Shown: piece by piece, positions 61,701-64,000 of the stretch
How the letters are laid out: the number at the start of each line of letters is the position of its first letter
Numbering within the stretch: the first letter of the stretch is position 1
NCBI GenBank assembly: GCA_947502975.1
Contig: CANNBV010000002.1
Location: 1 to 64,000 of the forward strand
Direction: 5' to 3'
From: an uncultured Flavobacteriaceae bacterium
GTDB taxonomy: Bacteria > Bacteroidota > Bacteroidia > Flavobacteriales > Flavobacteriaceae
DNA: 64,000 nucleotides
Made by a program: the position numbers and the translations under genes
Notes under the pieces: model-generated
Databases searched by the model: none
The model's input: only the letters and a program-made list of their open reading frames with translations
Told to the model about the DNA's origin: nothing

Positions 61701-62853
61701 AATTGGCTTTATATGATAAAACATATTCATTGTTTCTGTATGGAGCAGTGGTGAAAAGTTCGGTTGGACGTGTAATTGCTGGTGTGTAAGGTCTTGGAGT
61801 ACCATCCCCACCATCAGCATCAAACCCACTATTATAGAAAAAATCAGCTCTTCCAGTGACAAAAGGCAGGCATATTTCAATATTGTCTTGACGTTCTAAA
61901 AAATTGAATAACATATTATTCAAGCCTGATATTGAAACAGCACTTCGTGCTTCATTGTAATAACTTGGGGCTGGACCTGGAGGAAATGCGGCATCACTTT
62001 CAATTACTCCGTATTCTGTTATTGCGAGTTTTTTTGGTGTACCAAATTTTTGATTTGTATAAGATTCTATTAAATCTAAAATTGCCTCAGAGTTACTTCC
62101 AGATCTACCATTAGGTTGCCCTACTTGGTTAACTCCATCATATGGATGTACTGAAATAGCATCCATATCAGCTCCGGCGATATCAATAAACTTTTTCATG
62201 TGGTTTTTCCAAGTTTCATTAAAATCTCTTCTGGCATAAGAAGGGAAAGCACTTCCAAATCCTATAACTTTCATTCTTGCTAACTCAGGCGTGTTGTGCA
62301 CTGCTCTGGCCATTTCTCTAAACCATTCACACATTTTTGTTACAACTTCCTCATTGGTTAAACCACTTTCATCTGTAAAATTATTAGCTTTAATGAAAGG
62401 TTCATTAAAGGGTTCCCAATACTCGGCTCTTCCTGAAGCATCTGTTTCATCAACCCAATACCTTATAGCGGTATTTGTAGCGTCTGCAGGATCATAGGTT
62501 GCTGACCATATATTTGTTGGATTAAAAGTAGCAACAATTCTACTAACTGGTCTTACGATACCGTCAGAGGTAGGTAAAGTAGTAGTAAAATTACCTTTTC
62601 CAAAGAAAGCAAAAGGGCCCCAAAATTGTCTTCCAAAACCAACATTGTTGTCTTTATAAAAAGTTGGGAAATCAGGATCTTCTTTTGCATCATGATTGTT
62701 AAAATATTTTGTTCTATCTAGATTAGACACATTATCTAGAAAGCGTTGCTTTTGAAGATCGACAGAAACATTTACATTTTGCGATGCTACGACCAAAGGT
62801 GCCGTCAATAAAATAAATAGGATTACGTTTGATAAAATTCTTTTCATATCCAA
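58720..62853 (-). CDS. Multidomain GH86 beta-agarase/porphyranase with CBM6-like and type IX sorting domains
   Basis: The 1377-aa secreted product has a signal peptide (residues 1-24) and a GH86 catalytic domain at about 35-490. The putative acid/base is Glu151 in WEPFNEPF and the nucleophile is Glu280 in LAITEYGVIES. A beta domain at 490-635 follows, then a calcium-binding TSP3-like repeat (YADEDNDGLGDPD) near 644-656. Next come a CBM6-like domain (VVQAEEF onward, about 690-810), a beta region, two cadherin-like repeats at about 925-1170, and a T9SS sorting domain at about 1300-1377 (AYPNPVKNRLTVETGTNDKV). It should be released or anchored outside the cell and cut agar or porphyran. Which of these galactans is not determined. 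Confidence 0.9.
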   Translation of the reverse strand: MDMKRILSNVILFILLTAPLVVASQNVNVSVDLQKQRFLDNVSNLDRTKYFNNHDAKEDPDFPTFYKDNNVGFGRQFWGPFAFFGKGNFTTTLPTSDGIVRPVSRIVATFNPTNIWSATYDPADATNTAIRYWVDETDASGRAEYWEPFNEPFIKANNFTDESGLTNEEVVTKMCEWFREMARAVHNTPELARMKVIGFGSAFPSYARRDFNETWKNHMKKFIDIAGADMDAISVHPYDGVNQVGQPNGRSGSNSEAILDLIESYTNQKFGTPKKLAITEYGVIESDAAFPPGPAPSYYNEARSAVSISGLNNMLFNFLERQDNIEICLPFVTGRADFFYNSGFDADGGDGTPRPYTPAITRPTELFTTAPYRNNEYVLSYKANFYRFWKDIKGDRAKITSDDLDVQVQAFVDGNTTYIALNNLDDADKTVNLSFITGGSGITNVNTSSLIINGQNSPIYNEGTDSGSLPSTVSLATGETKLLKITYDSPVQFTSSIVRKKYYGTSAQATTDKAPTVLVNANVANTFTINDVVKASNGDATLRLSVGIPLTTGVGSTTPSGLDRLPSEVTFNGTALTIPTNWKGYDQTGRADFYAMLEFNVPYNLINNGDNTVSVTYAKTGGRLAAAVLSIENDDVLCTKTTLYADEDNDGLGDPDVTIESCGPVQGFVDNADDKCIDDAENVCQAVVIPGVVQAEEFTENNGVTVNGSFIESVNNGDSTTYDVNNTVSGDLNVTINASAAAGAGGTVTIFSGSDELGTISITSTGDINTFQDFDGSITLSSTGLSRLRFEYSGTGSGDLFNIDSITFISTEEIIRFSDPNIGEIIQTIPNTATSFTLQLDYTTDTPGQRAGIELRTPNETFFKNNLITEATPVSRSNVDFVINFAPGDLPLTPGDYRVLTFIITTTPSGNTFTGGDGIRRFIRIVEPAVDAAHDESLSNPRGNTISLNILANDSKEDGNTPLPSEVNIDIDVNTNGQQTQLIVANEGTWDYDTNTGILSFTPNSGFTDNPTDIQYSLTEISNNLSDTGSVNFEYVQDPIANDDSSSNNDLGEVSINILNNDTSDSGEALTAANTTVDLDPSTVDIDTTLSAGVIGSWSYNDTSGVLTFTPSAEFSGNPPSITYQVTENATGLSDTASVTITFVEFALAEFSITNTGEVCANNNDGSIVVNATNAGDFTVNITGGTTFNENFTQDITIGDLDAGDYIVEITDNDSGEIFIFNITISQPLDLSVTSKVSQPNKNVTLAMSGSEEYTIVLNGTEFTTTEQNLTLQLNEGTNNISVKAKKDCQGEFTQKIVIGSLITAYPNPVKNRLTVETGTNDKVNINVFSFSGQLLISKNTKSDTGLAEVDMQNLASGIYLVSVNTPNSTSTFKIIK

Positions 62854-62860
62854 TAGTTTT

Positions 62861-62890
62861 AAAAGCTCATGTTTTCAAACATGAGCTTTT
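62861..62890 (-). terminator. Hairpin upstream of the GH86 gene
   Basis: Arms AAAAGCTCATGTTT and AAACATGAGCTTTT enclose TC, a near-perfect 14-bp stem. It is probably the terminator of the upstream minus-strand gene but lies only 8 bp before the GH86 start codon, so it could instead be a leader hairpin. Confidence 0.65.
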
Positions 62891-62987
62891 TAATGTTTTA
62901 ATTTTATAAACAAAATTAGGGGAATAAGCGATTTATCATCATAACAAATGACTAAATAAAAGTATCAAATGATTCAAAATGCTTAAA

Positions 62988-64000
62988 TTAATCTCTAAGT
63001 ACATGAATAACACCAACTATGGTGTGCGGATTGCCATTAAAATCTTCATAGCTTCCACTAAAGTTAATGTCGATATATTCATCAACGGCACCCAATGCGG
63101 TCACGTTATAAGTGATATTGTTGTTGTTTTGTGAGATACCTATACATTCTCCAATGTTAATTCCTGTATCATTGCTATCTTCAAAATTAATATCATCGTA
63201 AGTACCAGTGTGTGGAGCATTATCTAGCACTCCAAATAAATAGAAACAACCGTTATTTGTACCGCTATCTCGTTGACCAGAAATGTTTAAGTTATTATCA
63301 CTATTACCTCCTGTAAGCATAAAACTCGCTTGAATATTTGTGGTAATCAATACCTCATCAGTATCATCAACCGTGTATTGTATAAACTCAGTTACTGTAT
63401 TACAAGACAGTAGGTTTCCTAAATTGGTTTCGGTTGTAACATCAAACGTGTAATTTATAGCACCGGTAGTTTGTAGGTTATTTGTATCTATCGCTTCAAT
63501 TGAAAAACTATCAGATGATGAACAACGTAACATATTAATTTCAAAAGCACCATCTGTCACTGTATCATAAAATGTTTGTTCACCATAGGTTAAAACTACA
63601 TAACCATTGGTAATTAGATTTTCATTACAATCAGCAAAGGTGCCAATTACTGTTTCATGAATAATATCAGAGGTTTCTTCAACCATAACTGTAATATTGT
63701 CATCAGCATTATAAGGCCCGATAGTAGAAGTGTAAATAACATTTGAACCGCAAATGGCAAAATCGTAAACGTTAATTTCTAAAGTTTCTCCACTAGGAAC
63801 CAATCCACATACTTCACCAAGTTCGTTAGTGTAACCACTTCGAGTTCCAAATGTATTACTGGTAATAGTAACACTTGTATTAGCAAAAGCAGTTTCACTC
63901 TCATTAATTACAGAAACACAAAGATTAATGGCTTCTGCAGGAATATCGCAATTCCAAAACGAAAAATGTTTTACGGTACCAATATAATTATTGCCCACTA
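62988..64000 (-). CDS. Secreted multidomain protein, C-terminal part (5' end outside window)
   Basis: At least 336 residues are visible and the frame runs off the right edge, so the true N-terminus is missing; the GTG at 63998 is not a credible start. The part contains carboxypeptidase-like beta domains with repeated Cys-containing modules (LCVSVINESETAFANTSVTI, DISDIIHETVIGTFADCNEN as IIHETVIGTFADCNENLITN) and a final domain ending HTIVGVIHVLRD. It resembles Bacteroidota surface proteins with tandem beta-sandwich repeats. No type IX sorting domain is at the C-terminus. It is upstream of the GH86 gene with a hairpin between them. Confidence 0.78.
   Translation of the reverse strand, partial: VGNNYIGTVKHFSFWNCDIPAEAINLCVSVINESETAFANTSVTITSNTFGTRSGYTNELGEVCGLVPSGETLEINVYDFAICGSNVIYTSTIGPYNADDNITVMVEETSDIIHETVIGTFADCNENLITNGYVVLTYGEQTFYDTVTDGAFEINMLRCSSSDSFSIEAIDTNNLQTTGAINYTFDVTTETNLGNLLSCNTVTEFIQYTVDDTDEVLITTNIQASFMLTGGNSDNNLNISGQRDSGTNNGCFYLFGVLDNAPHTGTYDDINFEDSNDTGINIGECIGISQNNNNITYNVTALGAVDEYIDINFSGSYEDFNGNPHTIVGVIHVLRD

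Noticed and set aside
1-64000. tRNA, rRNA or riboswitch genes
   Set aside because: I looked for cloverleaf ends, conserved rRNA segments and known riboswitch cores in the intergenic regions and saw none. A covariance search would be needed to be certain.

Overview
The window looks like a chromosome segment from a marine member of the Flavobacteriaceae (Bacteroidota). The DNA is AT-rich. Promoters fit the Bacteroidetes pattern with a TAnnTTTG -7 box. There are type IX secretion C-terminal sorting domains, TonB-dependent receptors with carboxypeptidase-like N-termini, GLPGLI, DUF4249 and DUF5686 proteins, and secreted enzymes against algal polysaccharides (a PL6 alginate lyase and a GH86 agarase/porphyranase). 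The genus cannot be named from the sequence alone.

Layout. 1-558 is the end of a secreted-protein gene. 639-4606 (minus) holds housekeeping genes: lspA, fabD, a COG2509 flavoprotein and an unusual 2TM-dihydrofolate reductase fusion. 4890-5186 is a small CBM48-like gene. 5.2-12.3 kb is an accessory island, described below. 12.4-17.4 kb (minus) carries thyA, a NupC-type nucleoside transporter, a DUF151 bifunctional nuclease, etfA and etfB. 17.6-21.6 kb holds the pyruvate dehydrogenase E1 beta gene, a DUF5686 protein and a GNAT enzyme. 21.9-29.8 kb holds a di-haem peroxidase, a LysR regulator and a divergent hutH-hutU-hutI-hutG operon that takes histidine to glutamate. 29.8-35.3 kb holds an M1 peptidase, a soluble pyrophosphatase and a membrane pyrophosphatase. 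35.4-40.6 kb holds the PL6 lyase, a class V aminotransferase and a DsbD-like protein. 40.9-47.4 kb is a four-gene TonB receptor/DUF4249 operon. 47.4-57.1 kb holds a deoxynucleoside kinase, a two-component system and a divergent operon with three GLPGLI paralogues and a TonB receptor. 57.1-57.8 kb is a lone cassette. 57.9-64 kb holds a fibronectin-III lipoprotein, the multidomain GH86 enzyme and a truncated gene.

The most interesting part is 5.4-12.3 kb. Small minus-strand genes, mostly of unknown function, alternate with imperfect palindromes of 129-135 bp (one of 99 bp). Each palindrome ends in AAC on the left and, with few exceptions, GTT on the right, and carries a central hairpin whose arms covary. 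The two ends of most gene units are complementary to each other over about 10-15 bp, leaders before the start codons are only 13-58 nt, and some stop codons lie inside the palindrome core. These are the hallmarks of integron gene cassettes with attC sites. No integrase is present, so the region resembles a cluster of attC sites lacking an integrase, lying between folA and thyA. One cassette gene is broken by a one-base frameshift, one cassette is empty, and a solitary 99-bp copy with its own gene lies 45 kb away at 57.1 kb.

Other regulatory signals worth a second look are three GTTAAC boxes at exact 10-bp spacing between the two-component genes and the GLPGLI operon, an 18-bp palindrome between etfB and the pyruvate dehydrogenase gene, an operator-like palindrome downstream of the PL6 promoter, and a mirrored REP-like hairpin pair between etfB and etfA.
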